DNA of 64,000 bases from Amaranthus tricolor (Eukaryota > Streptophyta > Magnoliopsida > Caryophyllales > Amaranthaceae). The notes under the pieces were generated by a model. It ran no database searches. It was not told the DNA's origin and worked only from the letters and a program-made list of their open reading frames with translations. The stretch's first letter is position 1. Every line of letters starts with the position of its first letter. Location of the stretch: positions 18,584,797 to 18,648,796 of the forward strand of contig NC_080063.1 of NCBI RefSeq assembly GCF_026212465.1, read 5' to 3'. Made by a program: the position numbers and the translations under genes. Below, in pieces: positions 11,901-22,859 of the stretch.

Positions 11901-12138
11901 GGTAAAAATCAATGGTCGGGATTGAGCCATGAGAACCAGAATAGACGGCTAGATATACGTTGATGTCATTAAGGCAGTTGGTGATAAATTTTTTATGGAC
12001 GAGAAAAATAAAAGGAAGCTGACAGGTAGGCTTAAACGTGTTACGTGTGTTTTGGTCTACCGTCTATTTGCGTATATTATTTTTTTAAAAAAAGTAATAG
12101 GGTTTGTCGGTGTGGTGGTTTGAAACATATCTATTTCA

Positions 12139-12402
12139 TACTCCACCCCTTACTATTCAGTTCAATTGTCCCATTTGATCTTTAACACTTGTTGAGGTAA
12201 AATTTTAACTCTTAATATCTCAAATTATTTTTAATTAAAAATTATAAAAAATTGATATTAATAATCCTTGTATTGAAACGAATCAAACAAGATCCCACAT
12301 AAATATGTTTTAACTTATAGATTAAGAGTAAAATACAAATTAAGAGTCATAAGTGAATAGTGCCCCAAAAAATGGAACATTTAGGCTGAATAGAAGGTAG
12401 TA
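12139..12402. mobile_element. Stowaway-like MITE
   Basis: The ends are inverted and related: the left begins TACTCCACCCCTTACTATTC and the right, reversed, begins TACTACCTTCTATTCAGCC. The interior (GATATTAATAATCC, GATCCCACATAAATATG, AGATTAAGAGTAAAATACAA) matches other copies near 58,160 and 58,932. No coding capacity. It lies between duplication copy A and the copia fragment. Confidence 0.55.
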
Positions 12403-12444
12403 TTTACATATACTTCATTATTTTATCTTTTTCAATAGTTTTTT

Positions 12445-12810
12445 TTAAGATAATATAAGCCGTGACTTGGAGAGAATGCCCAATTTGGGGAGAAGATAGT
12501 CAAATTGTGACTTCCCAAGAGCCTTTGTGAAGATGCCAGCCAATTGATAAGTAGTAGGAACATATGATGGAGAAATCAAGCCTTCAACAATCACATCTCG
12601 AACAAAATGACAATTAACTTCAATGTGTTTGGTTCGTTCATGAAACAACAGATTATTAGCAATGTGCAGAGCAGATTGACTATCATAAAACAATTTGATT
12701 GCCTTTGAGTGGTGCATGCCCAAATTCAACAATAAGCCCTTAAGCCACTTAAGCTCCCAAGTAAATGCCGCCATGGAGCGGTATTCAACCTCTGCAAAAG
12801 ACGTTGACAC
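12445..12810 (-). pseudogene. copia RNase H domain remnant
   Basis: An open frame of about 121 residues covers the C-terminal RNase H of a copia polyprotein. The E in AEVEYRSM and the D in FYDSQSALH correspond to the usual acidic residues, followed by HERTKHIE and the C-terminal LAGIFTKALG block. It is separated from its reverse transcriptase by frame breaks upstream, so it is non-functional. Confidence 0.8.
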
Positions 12811-13903
12811 AGTGGGTTACGTTTTTTTCCAAGAAATAGGAGAATGCTCGAGGAACACCAACCAACTTCTGATAGAGCGACGAGTAAGAGGACAAGCCAC
12901 CAAATCCGAATCACACCAACCTTGCAAGGTGAGACTATCAGCACTTAATAAGATACCTTGACCCCGTGTACCTTTCAAGTAACGAACTACACGCAAAGCT
13001 GCTTCCCAATATTCACAGCGAGGGTCTTACATAAACTGGGACAAGATATGAACGGAGTATGCTAAATCGGGTCTAGTGATCGCAAGTTAAATCAAACGGC
13101 CAACAAGCCGACGATATACTTCCGGATCCGCAAGATGTTTGCCTGTGGCACGACCAAGCTTATGATTTTGCTCCATTGAAAAACCACTCGGCTTTGCCCC
13201 TAATAAACCTGCTTCAAAAATGATATCCAAAGTATACTTCCATTGGCATAGAAAAAGGCCTGAAGCACTACGAGAAACTTCTATACCTAAGAAATGCTTT
13301 AAAGGACCAAGATCCTTGATTTTGAAACAATCTCCGAGATAAGCGTTGAGACCAACAAGTGCAGCGGAATGATTCCCAGAAATAATAAAATCATCAACAT
13401 ATACTACGACGTTAATCTAAACAATGCCTTTAGTGTAAATAAAGAGAGAATAATCAGAGTGAGATAGTAAGAAGTCGTACCCTTATAAGCTTGGAAAACA
13501 AACACCTCGGGGCTTGTTTCAACCCATACAAGGATTTTCTCAGACGACACACCAATGACGGATCTGAATTCTCAAACCCGGGAGGTAATTTTCATGTACA
13601 CCTCCTCATCAAGATCACCATGCAAAAGGGCATTATGAACTTATTTGATGAAGTTCCCAGTTTTTTTAAGCTACAATTGCAAGAAATACCCTACAGTAGT
13701 CATCTTTGCGACTGGAACAAACGTTTCACTATAATCTATGCCTTCCTGCTACCAAAAACGACCAAACGAGACATGAGACGTTCAATATCACCATTAGACA
13801 AATATTTTGTCTTGTACACTCGTTGACTCCCTACAGCACGTTTACCGGGAGGAAGGTGCTCTAGGGTCCAAGTCTCATTATCCTCCAAAGCTTTAATTTC
13901 TTC

Positions 13904-14690
13904 CTACATAGATTGTCGCCAACCTTCATGTTTCATTGCTTTTATAAAGGATTTCGGATCATGAGCACTAACAAAAGCTGCCAGAAACTTATAATAATTC
14001 ACAGAAAACTTGTCATAATTTACATAATGTGCTAAAGGATAAGGCGTACCTGAAGTAGCATTGAAAGATGGAGTGGAGAGGGACGAATTTTTAGCAAACA
14101 CTGATTGAGTCACATAATCACGAAGAAGAACCGCGAAAACTTTTTCCCGAAACCCACATCCCAAAGGCTGACCTGCTGCCTCTCTGCCGGTGTCAGTAGG
14201 CTGGTCCCGATGCATTGTGGCAGCTTCGAGCTGATGCTGTTGGGCAGAGGCAGCTTCATTCGGCGGGGAGGCAATAGCAAGGTCAGCAACACTACTCGTA
14301 TCCTCATAATTCACCATTGTGCACATCATGCACCACATTGTCAATGTACTCCTCATACTCCGCAAAATCATCATGTATATCATAAGGCAACTCAAAACCA
14401 TGAGACTCAATATGAACATCTTTCGGTGTAGCAAAAGGGAACACATCCTAATAAATTTGACATCTCGAGACACAAAAAAGACTTTGGATTCAGGTCATAT
14501 AATCTCCACCCTTTCTTCCCAAACGGATAGCCCACAAAGACACATTTTCGACTCCAACTCGGAAACTTATCTCCATGAGTAATCTGATTACGTGCAAAAC
14601 ATAAACACCCAAAAGTACGAATGGCACCAAACATAGAAGGTTTATTAAAGAGGATTTCAAATGGAGTTTTATTTTGTAGCAACGAAGTAG
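13904..14690 (-). pseudogene. copia integrase C-terminus and linker remnant
   Basis: Two overlapping minus-strand frames together cover the integrase C-terminal region (TPFEILFNKPSMFGAIRTFGC, CVFVGYPFGKKGWRLYD) and the variable linker leading to the RT start (LAHYVNYDKFSVNYYKFLAA, FIKAMKHEGWRQSM). A frameshift near 14,440 separates them. The upstream catalytic core at 14,700-15,180 is more decayed. Confidence 0.75.
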
Positions 14691-15180
14691 GAGTTCGATT
14701 AATTAGGTGAGCCGCAGCAAGAACACACTCACCCTAAAAATAAATTGGTAATTTGACTTGGAATCTCAAAGCTCGTCCAACTGACAAAATATGTTTATGC
14801 TTTCTCTCTACCCTCTTGTTCTGTTGCGGAGTACCCACGCATGAGATTTGGAAAATAATACTAGTAGTATGAAAAAATCACGCAATTAAACTCCGTACCA
14901 TTATCACTTTGCACAATTTTAATGGTTTGAGAGAATTGTCTTTCTACCATAGCAACAAATATCAAAAACATACAAAAGACCTCCGTTTTATCATTCAACA
15001 AATAAATTCAAACAACTCTAGAATAGTCGTCAACTATCATCAAAAAACAACGAGCTCCACACGACGAAACATGTGTATACGGGCCCCACAAATCACAATG
15101 AATTTTTTTCAAAAATTCTAGATGCTTTATTATCACTCAAAGGAAACCTATCTCTTGGATGCTTAGCACGCATGCACACT

Positions 15181-15345
15181 TCATTAATTAATCAATTCTA
15201 ATATATATACAACACTAATCCTAGAATAAACAAGGTTTCTTATACCATGTAGAATTAGCATAAATTTATGGCCTTTTACCTTTATTAATCAATCAACTCT
15301 AATATATATACAATGCTAATCCTAGAATTACCTTAACTAGACAAC
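15181..15345. repeat. Short direct repeat pair
   Basis: A segment of about 45-50 bp (TTAATCAATTCTAATATATA then TACAACACTAATCCTAGAAT) occurs at about 15,187-15,234 and again, slightly changed, at about 15,284-15,331, in the same orientation. It lies at the edge of the copia fragment. Function unknown; it may be a satellite-like scrap or replication slippage. Confidence 0.5.
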
Positions 15346-15694
15346 TAGAATTTTAGAAAACAAAATATAAAAGATAACCAAAAATATTCCCGCACAATAT
15401 ATTATTTCCACAATATATTATACCCACAAAATATATTATTCCAATAGTAAGCAATTTTAAAAATTCTTTAGCCACACTTAAAATCCAAGTAGTTGCAACA
15501 ACTATAGTCATTTTTCAATAATTTGCAAGTCAAAACTTGATTCTTTCAAAATTAACATCAAAATTCAGATATAAAAGTATCTTGTTTGGCTGTACAAAAT
15601 TATCGATACGCTACAATGCTCATCATCCTCTCGGAACAAATAAAAAATTGTTATTGCCTACGAGTTTATATTAACGGCGTAATTGATTACAGAT

Positions 15695-15772
15695 TAACCT
15701 GGGTGGATTCGAACCACCAATCTACCAGGAATAGTTACCTGGTTGCTCTTTCCAATTTTAGCTTACAGGCCA
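15695..15772 (-). tRNA. tRNA-like gene, isotype unclear (copy B)
   Basis: This is the counterpart of the tRNA-like gene in copy A, also 78 nt. The acceptor stem is kept with two G-U pairs, the anticodon stem CCAGG/CCTGG is kept, the loop again has 8 nt (TAACTATT) and the B-box GGTTCGAATCC is unchanged. The A-box region is weaker (TAAGCTAAAATTGG). Conservation of the stems while the anticodon loop drifts suggests that structure, not decoding, has been retained, or that the two are simply equally old remnants. Confidence 0.4.
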
Positions 15773-17864
15773 CCGAACAAGATGTCAGGTTTATACATAC
15801 ACATACACCTGTAGAATTACTTAATAAACGAGTAGTTGTCAATTGCCGTGTAATAATGAGTTTTAGTAACACATCCTTGCATATCCATCCCATTCAGAAT
15901 GGATACGATAATATTATTAGCTCTTATACTTGTAAAACCGAACTTCAACTATCGAGCTTTATTTGTACTAGTAATGATAACAAAGAATGATGAACTTAAA
16001 GATAATAAAACATGTACTAGAAAGCTAATTTGATTGTTCAGGGTTTGGGGTTAATCAAATTTCAAATACTAGCTCTTATTTTTTCTTATTTCTCATTTTC
16101 TAAATATATATATATATATTTTATTCTTAATATGTAACTTTAAACATCAATTGAAATCTTGTTTGATTTTTCAATATAAAAATTACTAATATCAAATTTT
16201 AGTAATTTAATTAAGTAAAATTAGTAAAATTAAAGATTAAAATGTTTACTCGGAAAATATAAAAAAAAGTAAATGAGACTAATAGTTTAAATAGGAAGAA
16301 GCATTTGTTCACAAACTATCAAACTGGTTTTTCATGACAGAGTAAAAAGAAAAGAAATATCCATGACAAAAAAAATTGGTGTAAATGAAAAAAGGGGGTA
16401 TAAAACTGAAACCGTTGAATTCTTTTTTTTTTTGAATGAAACCGTTGAATTCTTTTTTTTTTTAATGAAACGCGTTGAATTTATTTTGTTACCAATAAAA
16501 TTGACATTCCTACTTAAAAAAATCAGAACATTTGAAAGTAGAGAGATTTGATGTAATTCATCAAGATTAGTAGAAAATAAAACGGTAACTCAAAATAAAA
16601 AATCAGCAATACATATTTGTAATACCAAAATAAACTCCCACTTGTCTATCAAAAACAATCTAAAACCGAATTAAAAGAATTAAAATTTTGATTAAAACAC
16701 AAGCCCTAAATGAATTAGAGAAGACTAGATTTCGCTAATATAACAGCAATCAGATACTGAAACAAGAGAAAAGAATGCGTAAATAATAACTTATAAACTT
16801 CAAATATGGAAATTGAATATAGAATAAAGTTCAAATGAATATCAAAAATTCCTCACCACAGAACGAACAAATACTTGAAGACAGGTTCCAAATGCTTCTA
16901 TCCATAAATTTCTCAGAATCACTCCATGAAATTGACACTCAATTCCAATACACCAGAAACAGGTTGCCAATTAAGAAACCAGAGAGTACTCAAAACCAGA
17001 TAAGCTTGAAACAGAACTCCGACAACATTTCATCAATCAAAACTGAATGTTGAACAAGAGATGTCCAAAGCTCTATCAAAACATGATGAACTATCAAAGA
17101 GAAACTTCAACTTAACAGAAATCAAGGCTGCAATCAGCTTTACAAAGGCACCGCTTGCTTGGGGTTGATCTACGGCTCCATCTCAACAGCTAATCTACGG
17201 CTTCATCTCGCCATAACAATTCCTTGCTTGGGGTTGATCTCTCAAACTGGAATCGGAAGATGTCTCCACGTACATGAGCTTGCAAACTATACACTCAAGC
17301 AAAGCAACATACATAGCAACCTAACCTAGGCCTTACATGATATCCCACATGGCTTACATTTGACAAGTCAATCTGCCGCATATGGGGATGTCAATTGCCA
17401 CAAATTTAAAAATCCTTAATCAAGAACGAACATTTAACTTAAAAGAACGAATCATGTGAAGATGAATGAACTTGCTCAAAAATGAGAATTATATTAGACA
17501 TAAATTAACAATAAACCAGGTAGCAATACTAACACTAAGGAGAGTTTAGAGAAAAAGAGCTGCCAGTGTTTTGGATTGAAATGACTTGCCATATCAAAGA
17601 TTACAATCCCTCAATCCAATTTATGTTAAAACTTACGAATTAGTTTGGAAACAAACTCTCAAAAATGCCGAACATTATTAATAAGAACAAATTGGATGTT
17701 CATCAGAAATGTGAAAATCTCGCATAATTTGGGCATAATATGAAAACCCAGCACGCCAATTGTTTGTTGATAAATATTCCAATATTCTGTTCATTTAAAA
17801 TAAATTAAATTAACTATTGAGGATTATGTGTTCAATTTAGTTGGAATGGAATAATTTATTTTAT

Positions 17865-18182
17865 GGGGATGTTTGGCAATTGACTATTGGCTTTTTTAGA
17901 AATGTCATGTTTGGTTGGCTTCTAAATTAGATTAACTGAAAACGCATGTTGGTGGAGATGTTGGGGTATATTACAGAATTGGCTTTTGACTGACTGCTTA
18001 TTAGAAAAAATGTGAGCAAAGCAAACAAGCAAAAGCCAACAAAAAACTAGCTAGAGAAGCTTTTTCCTGCTAGCTCTTCAGCGTTTGTTACCAATTTTAT
18101 TTTTTGGCTGTTTATCCACCAACAATTCAAAAGCGCAAAGCCAATCAAATAGCTAATCCAAAAGCTAAGAATCAAACACCCC
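17865..18182. mobile_element. MITE with GGGGTGTTTG-type ends
   Basis: The left end GGGGATGTTTGGC and the right end, reversed (GGGGTGTTTGATTC), are inverted, followed on both sides by a GGCTTTT/AGCTTTT phrase. A TAT triplet flanks each side and could be a 3-bp target duplication. The segment is absent from the matching place in copy A, so it inserted after the duplication. The end type suggests hAT or PIF/Harbinger; I cannot choose between them. Confidence 0.5.
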
Positions 18183-18386
18183 TATATCAAATTGAATTAA
18201 TCGAAAATGTTTTATCAACGTAATGAGGATATTAATCATTAATAAAATTTTTCTCTACTTAGTGTTAAGATTCTTTTTTGTTATAAAAGCTGCTCATACT
18301 GCGGTTACTACGATATTAATCACTAATTAATTAGTAAATGTAGTTTATTTGAAGGTACTGCAAAATAAAATTAGCAGAGAGTATAC

Positions 18387-18468
18387 CTTCATGATTCTTG
18401 AACGCTGATGAGTAGAAAGACCGGCGCAGTATTTGAACGTTATGATGTACGTTGTGTTGTCTAATCAT
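18387..18468 (-). CDS. Possible first coding exon of a small duplicated gene (copy B)
   Basis: An ATG at 18468 opens 27 codons (MIRQHN...RRSFYSSAFK) ending at a canonical donor (GAAG^GTATAC). Length and phase equal those of the copy A exon. Several differences are synonymous (CAC/CAT, CGC/CGG), but more than half change the residue, so constraint is modest. Downstream the candidate acceptor of copy A is not preserved in B. This copy may be a pseudogene. Confidence 0.3.
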
Positions 18469-18540
18469 GTCAAAACGAAATCAGGGGATAGAAAGAGAAA
18501 GAGACAAGAAAAGAAAAGAGAGAACGCAAGGACACCGACG

Positions 18541-18578
18541 GGAGGAAGAGCCGGGAATCACCCCGTGCCAACTTCCCC
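18541..18578 (-). ncRNA. Conserved hairpin (copy B)
   Basis: This is the minus-strand counterpart of the copy A hairpin: left arm GGGGAAG with right arm CTTCCTC, plus an inner CGGG/CCCG stem around a changed loop. One arm position pairs as G-U here and as A-U in copy A; on the plus strand the same position would be an A-C mismatch. This points to a minus-strand RNA if the structure matters. Confidence 0.3.
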
Positions 18579-19729
18579 AAAAAAACAAAAGGTTTTTTTT
18601 TATTACCATGGTTGACCTGCCAGGCGAGCGCACCCAACATGGCATAGGTCCGATATAGTTTCACTCACAATTTCTTTCCTCTCCTCGCAAAGAATACAAC
18701 TAAATTCAAATCTATACAACACAATACCAATACATAGTATTGATGTACATACAAACCGCCAAAATTGTCTGTGATGATTCATCAATCTTTCTTCGCGTTC
18801 TTCTTCCAGAACACTAAATATTTCCGTCCACACAAACCCTGCGACAGATAACAGTCTAGCCGCCTGATTGACCTAGTGTACATTTCATCAGCCCTGAAAT
18901 AAAATCAAACAGATTAAAAATCACATCAAGATCCGAAAATACTAAACAAAATTTCAAGATCTGCAACATATCAAGAGACTTAAAATTTTATTTCAAATAA
19001 TCTGTTAAAAAGCTTATGATCTTGACCTAAATCAATATTCACCGTAAAAAAGCACGAGCCAGGCGTGCCAATGAAGAATACTATAAAGAAACGGGATAAA
19101 TTCCTTTTTGAATCAAATAACAAACAAGAAGCAAAGTAGAAATAAAAATCAAAGAAATTAATCAAGTTTAAAAGCACAAAAACAACGAATCATAACATAA
19201 ATTACCTCAGATCTGGAAAACTGATTCCTTCGTTGTCCTTTATCTCTTCCCGGTCATTGGAACTTGTCCGACTCGACCCCTTGGATCGACAATTATACCA
19301 AATCAATCATCGCCACAACAATAAGTTGACTAGATTGAATTCATGTATGAGTATTTATCCGCAAAAGAACACTGAGGAAATTGATATAGACACATAGATC
19401 GTCGAAAGATTTGTATAAATTTCATGAAAGAAATGAACGATTCGAAACTTACAGGACCAGATCTGAAAATTTCAGTTTTCATCAGGGTTTTTTAGAAGAA
19501 AGGGAGAGAAAATGGTTCACATAGTTACGAAGCAGAGACGTTATTTATTGAAGAAAGGGTAGATATCAACGGTTAGGATTAAGCCATGAGATCCGGAATA
19601 GACGGCTAGATATATGGGGACGCCATTAAGGCGGTTGGTGATAATTTTTTAATGGACGAGAAAAATCAAAGGAAGCTGACAATTAGGTTTTGCATGTATT
19701 TTGGGGTACCGCCTGTTAAATTTTAGACT

Positions 19730-19960
19730 AATTTTTAGATAAGACGGTTATTTTTTTTTATTAAGATGTTTTAATGTATATTTTTGTCTTAAAGTGATCA
19801 CTTATAACGTTAAATTGATGACTTATAATTTTAATATAACCTTAAAAGAATTACTTATAATGTTAGAGTAATCAATTTTAGAAATAGGCTATTATATAAA
19901 CAGTTAAACACATCCCATAAAAAGACGGTCTCATACAAGACGAGCTGTATATTTTATTTT
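19730..19960. mobile_element. MITE-like element, GACGGTCTCA family
   Basis: The segment ends in AAAGACGGTCTCATACAAGACGAGC and contains repeated AAGTGATCACTTATAA-like phrases. The reverse complement of the element at about 62,868-63,064 has the same make-up. Related ends occur at 20,100-20,150, 20,218-20,458, 26,405-26,585 and 52,395-52,510, so this is a dispersed family. No coding capacity. The boundaries are approximate. Confidence 0.45.
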
Positions 19961-20217
19961 ATTTTATTTATATTTTATTTTATTTTATTTATGTATTTTA
20001 AAAAATACTCTTACTTTTAGGTCATTGAATAATGTAGGTACATTATTTTGGGCTTACTTGGTGCTGGCGAGATGGGCCTAGGCCGAGGGCAAAAATAAAG
20101 CAAATTTTTTATGAAACCGTCTTACCGTAAGACGAGCTTATACAATCAACCCGTTAGCTGACCACCAATTTGGATCACAATGTTTATAACAAATACATTG
20201 TTAATTGTTAATCAGAA

Positions 20218-20458
20218 ATTCTTATGAGAGACCGTCTCTCATTGTGCTAATTCCATTATATATGTTTTAAAATATTATAAGTAGACATTAAGAATGATAT
20301 AAGTAGACACTTAAGATACTGAAAGTAGGCATTAAGGATACGGTAAGTAAGCATTAAAAATAATGTAAGTAGACATTAAGAAAACGGTCAGTAGGCATTA
20401 GTCTTTAATGGACTGGGTTTGAGACATGTCTCTCAAAAAGACGGTCTCTCAAGAGATT
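20218..20458. mobile_element. Foldback-type MITE with 22-bp internal tandem repeats
   Basis: The left end GAGAGACCGTCTCTC is itself a 7-bp inverted repeat about a central base, and the right end carries GTCTCTCAAAAAGACGGTCTCTC. Between them, about 20,277-20,400, lie six diverged units of about 22 bp with the core AAGTAGACATTAAG. It belongs to the same GACGGTCTC family seen elsewhere in the window. No protein is encoded. Confidence 0.5.
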
Positions 20459-21307
20459 GTTAATTGATTATAATTATCTATAATTGCAATAATTAAATTA
20501 TCGTATGCACAATTGTACATTCACAGAAGTGCGCTTTAAGCCATTAAATTAATTAATATTTCAAACAAATACTTTTAATTTTCTTGTGATTTTTTTAAAT
20601 CTCATAAATATATAAAAAAAAATTCTAATCTGTTTTTTTTGGTTGTGCTTATGTGTTTATTTGTTAGTTTTGATTTAGTTAGAAAATTGTGGTTATTTAA
20701 TATTTTCTTTTTCATTTTTAAATAGTAAATAAAATTATTTAATAAACCGCAAATATTTAATTTTAGGAAGAGTCCTAAAAAAGACTTGTATAATACTGTG
20801 ATTGATTTAGTAACTTTAAAATTAATTAGTTCAATATTAGAGGGACAAAGAGATTATCATCTACAAGTCCACAACTTCACGATAATATATAATGTATATA
20901 ATTTAATAAAAATTAATTACCCTAGATAGTGCAAAACTTAAATTTAAATCATTTAATCTAAAAAAATTAGTATTTACAAATAGATACTTCATTTATTGAA
21001 TTAGACCCACGAGTCTAGCCATACATTTATGATGTGATACAAGAACTTCCTACAAATTCACAATCAATCAAGAAATCATAAAGGATACATCAAAAGAGCA
21101 AGTCTTAATACATAACGGTAATTTATAAAGTTAACAAACTATCTTCGTGTGATAGAATTTGATAGGGTGAAGGTTTTGTGATTTTAATTTTTTTTTTTAT
21201 TTATTTTATTATTATTTTATTATCTTTTATAGTAATTTACAAATTACGATTATTAATTACAATAAAATCAAGATTTACAACAAATATCCTTAAAAAAAAC
21301 CTATAGT
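20459..21307. other. AT-rich DNA, no gene seen
   Basis: No supported frame, repeat with clear ends or RNA gene is visible. The last part (21,120-21,300) is the likely 3' UTR and terminator region of the XTH gene on the minus strand. Confidence 0.4.
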
Positions 21308-22741
21308 TCATAGTACGGTACATTCACGAGGTAATCCTCGAGGGAATCGTTTAATGTCTAAACAATAATTGTAAACCATATAATTCTTTTTGACCCATTT
21401 AAGTTTTGTTTGACTTGATGAGTCCAACTCTTGCTTTAACCATTGCATATTGGATGTATTTTTACATGATGAAAATCCATTTGACCAAATACCAGCATTG
21501 ACTCTGAAATTTCTAAAAGAAGCAGTGAAAGGAGAATATTTCCAATCTGTTTTAACTCGACCACCTTGTGTAGCCCAATCGTCTGCATTCCATAAGCTCA
21601 CGTATACTTTCATTGGCTTATGATTTGGGAAAGGAATACCTTTTGATTCTCTATTTGGGAAATCTCTTATTGGGATGCCATCTACATAGAATCTACATTA
21701 AATTGAAGTGAAGAGAAAAGTTAGTGATTATTGCATATAAAATTGCGTTTTAAATTTTTTTTTTAACATATGTATATAGACATCAAATAATTGTCAATTG
21801 AAGTATATAGATATTTGATTAAATACGTAAAATTTAATAATAATTAGCTAAATGGATGAAACATTAATTAAAATCAACATTATGTAGAACTTACATGATG
21901 GCCCTAGGGTTCCAAAGAATTGAATATGTATGAAATTCCGATGTTGGATTAAACCACAGGTAGAATTGTTGTTCTCTATTTCCTTGTCCTTTAGTATATA
22001 TGTTTGTGTGTACAATATAGGGTTGACCAGATATGTTTCCCAAAAATTCAAAGTCTATTTCATCATGATTTTCACCTTCTGATTTTAACTGCAATTAATT
22101 ATCAAAAGAAATACCCACAAGTGATTATCATATACAAGTAATATAAAATAACTCATATCAAGCAATAGTCATGAATCTTAGGACTCAGAATTGAGAAGTA
22201 TAAAATAAATCTACGCATGCATATTTAATATAGGAATATTTAAATTTAATTAATGTTACTTGCATTTTGTAGAAAATCAAATTTATTTGATTACTCCGTC
22301 TGTTTTCTAATGTTCTTCCCGTTTAAAATATTCGATTTTAGAGAGAGAAATTTGATTAAGATTACATTTGGAAACGGAGGGATTATTATGATATAGATGT
22401 ATATTGTATGTTATCATTGAATATTATATATATATATATATATATATATCACTAGAGAGATTACTTACATAATATGCAGTGACAGTTCCAGCTGAATTTC
22501 CTTTCACTAATTTAATTTGCATATCGAATTTTCCAAATAAGTAATTATTTTTCGACTTAAATCCAGACCCTTCAATTTTATCTAAGGAAAGAGTGAGTAG
22601 ATTTCCATTGCCATTTATCTTTGCACGACCATGACCCCATGTAATATCAACATCTTGGTAGAAGTTTCCACCATATGAAATCCCTACAAAATATATCTCA
22701 AGAATACAAACCAATAGTATGCCTCTCCTAATAAATGCCAT
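21308..22741 (-). CDS. Xyloglucan endotransglucosylase/hydrolase (XTH), 3 exons
   Basis: Exons 22741-22469, 22088-21895 and 21692-21308 join in frame with GT-AG introns of 380 and 202 bp to give 283 residues, the usual XTH length. A signal peptide (residues about 1-24, hydrophobic [15 protein letters not shown]) directs secretion. The GH16 catalytic motif [11 protein letters not shown] is intact, with the catalytic Glu pair spaced E-x-D-x-E, and is followed by an N-glycosylation site (NIS), as is typical of XTHs. The C-terminal XET domain keeps [18 protein letters not shown] and the conserved cysteines (SSCKN, NYCLD, PRECTVL). The enzyme cuts xyloglucan in the cell wall and rejoins it to another chain. 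The start is the ATG before the signal peptide; a TATA box lies about 100 bp upstream. Nothing suggests damage. Confidence 0.95.
22292..22385. mobile_element. Small Stowaway-like MITE in XTH intron 1
   Basis: The left end TACTCCGTCTGTTTTC and the right end, reversed (TAATCCCTCCGTTTCC), form inverted repeats flanked by TA, the pattern of Stowaway MITEs. It lies inside the first intron of the XTH gene, next to a (TA)n run at about 22,425-22,450. It should be removed by splicing. Confidence 0.55.
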
Positions 22742-22836
22742 GTCAAATTATTATTTCAATAACAAAACTATTTTTTAGAGTTTTTTTTAATTGAATTGTA
22801 TAAATTATGTGCATGGATAAATGAGGGGAATACAAG

Positions 22837-22852
22837 GGTGTATATATATAGA
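22837..22852 (-). promoter_or_regulatory. TATA box of the XTH gene
   Basis: The minus-strand stretch CTATATATATACACCC lies about 100 bp upstream of the XTH start codon, a usual distance allowing a 5' UTR of about 65-70 nt. No other promoter motif was judged secure. Confidence 0.55.
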
Positions 22853-22859
22853 AGAAACT

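Larger units (their letters stand above)
7720..12070. repeat. Segmental duplication, copy A
   Basis: This segment recurs in the same orientation at about 15,480-19,720, roughly 7.3-7.7 kb away. Colinear anchors between copies are: tRNA-like 8368-8445 / 15695-15772; GAACGAACAAATACTTGAAG at about 9173 / 16861; AACCTAGGCC...CATGGCTTAC at about 9620 / 17325; short coding exon 10791-10872 / 18387-18468; hairpin 10951-10990 / 18541-18578; splice donor at 11566 / about 19205; and the 5'-flank AGACGGCTAGATATA at about 11943 / 19600. The copies are diverged by substitutions and by separate insertions: 10,050-10,680 only in A, the MITE 17,865-18,182 only in B. The boundaries are approximate. Confidence 0.8.
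12440..15180 (-). mobile_element. Degenerate Ty1/copia retrotransposon fragment
   Basis: Read on the minus strand from 15180 down, there is an integrase start (HCDLWGPY near 15,100), the integrase C-terminal block GYPFGKKGWRLYDL (14,407-14,682), a linker, broken reverse transcriptase pieces at 13,900-12,960 and an RNase H end at 12,810-12,445 ([41 protein letters not shown]). The frame is broken repeatedly by stops and shifts. No LTR, primer-binding site or polypurine tract is found at either end, and gag and protease are absent. It is an old fragment lodged between the two duplication copies. Confidence 0.85.
15480..19720. repeat. Segmental duplication, copy B
   Basis: This is the second copy of the segment at about 7,720-12,070, in the same orientation. 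It keeps the tRNA-like gene, the short exon, the hairpin, the splice sites and the promoter-side sequence in the same order. It has its own insertions: a T-rich 28-30-bp tandem repeat at about 16,400-16,490 (GAAACCGTTGAATTC followed by a T-run, two and a half times) and a MITE at 17,865-18,182. Small indels break the longer frames seen in copy A, so if either copy is functional, A is the better candidate. Confidence 0.8.
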
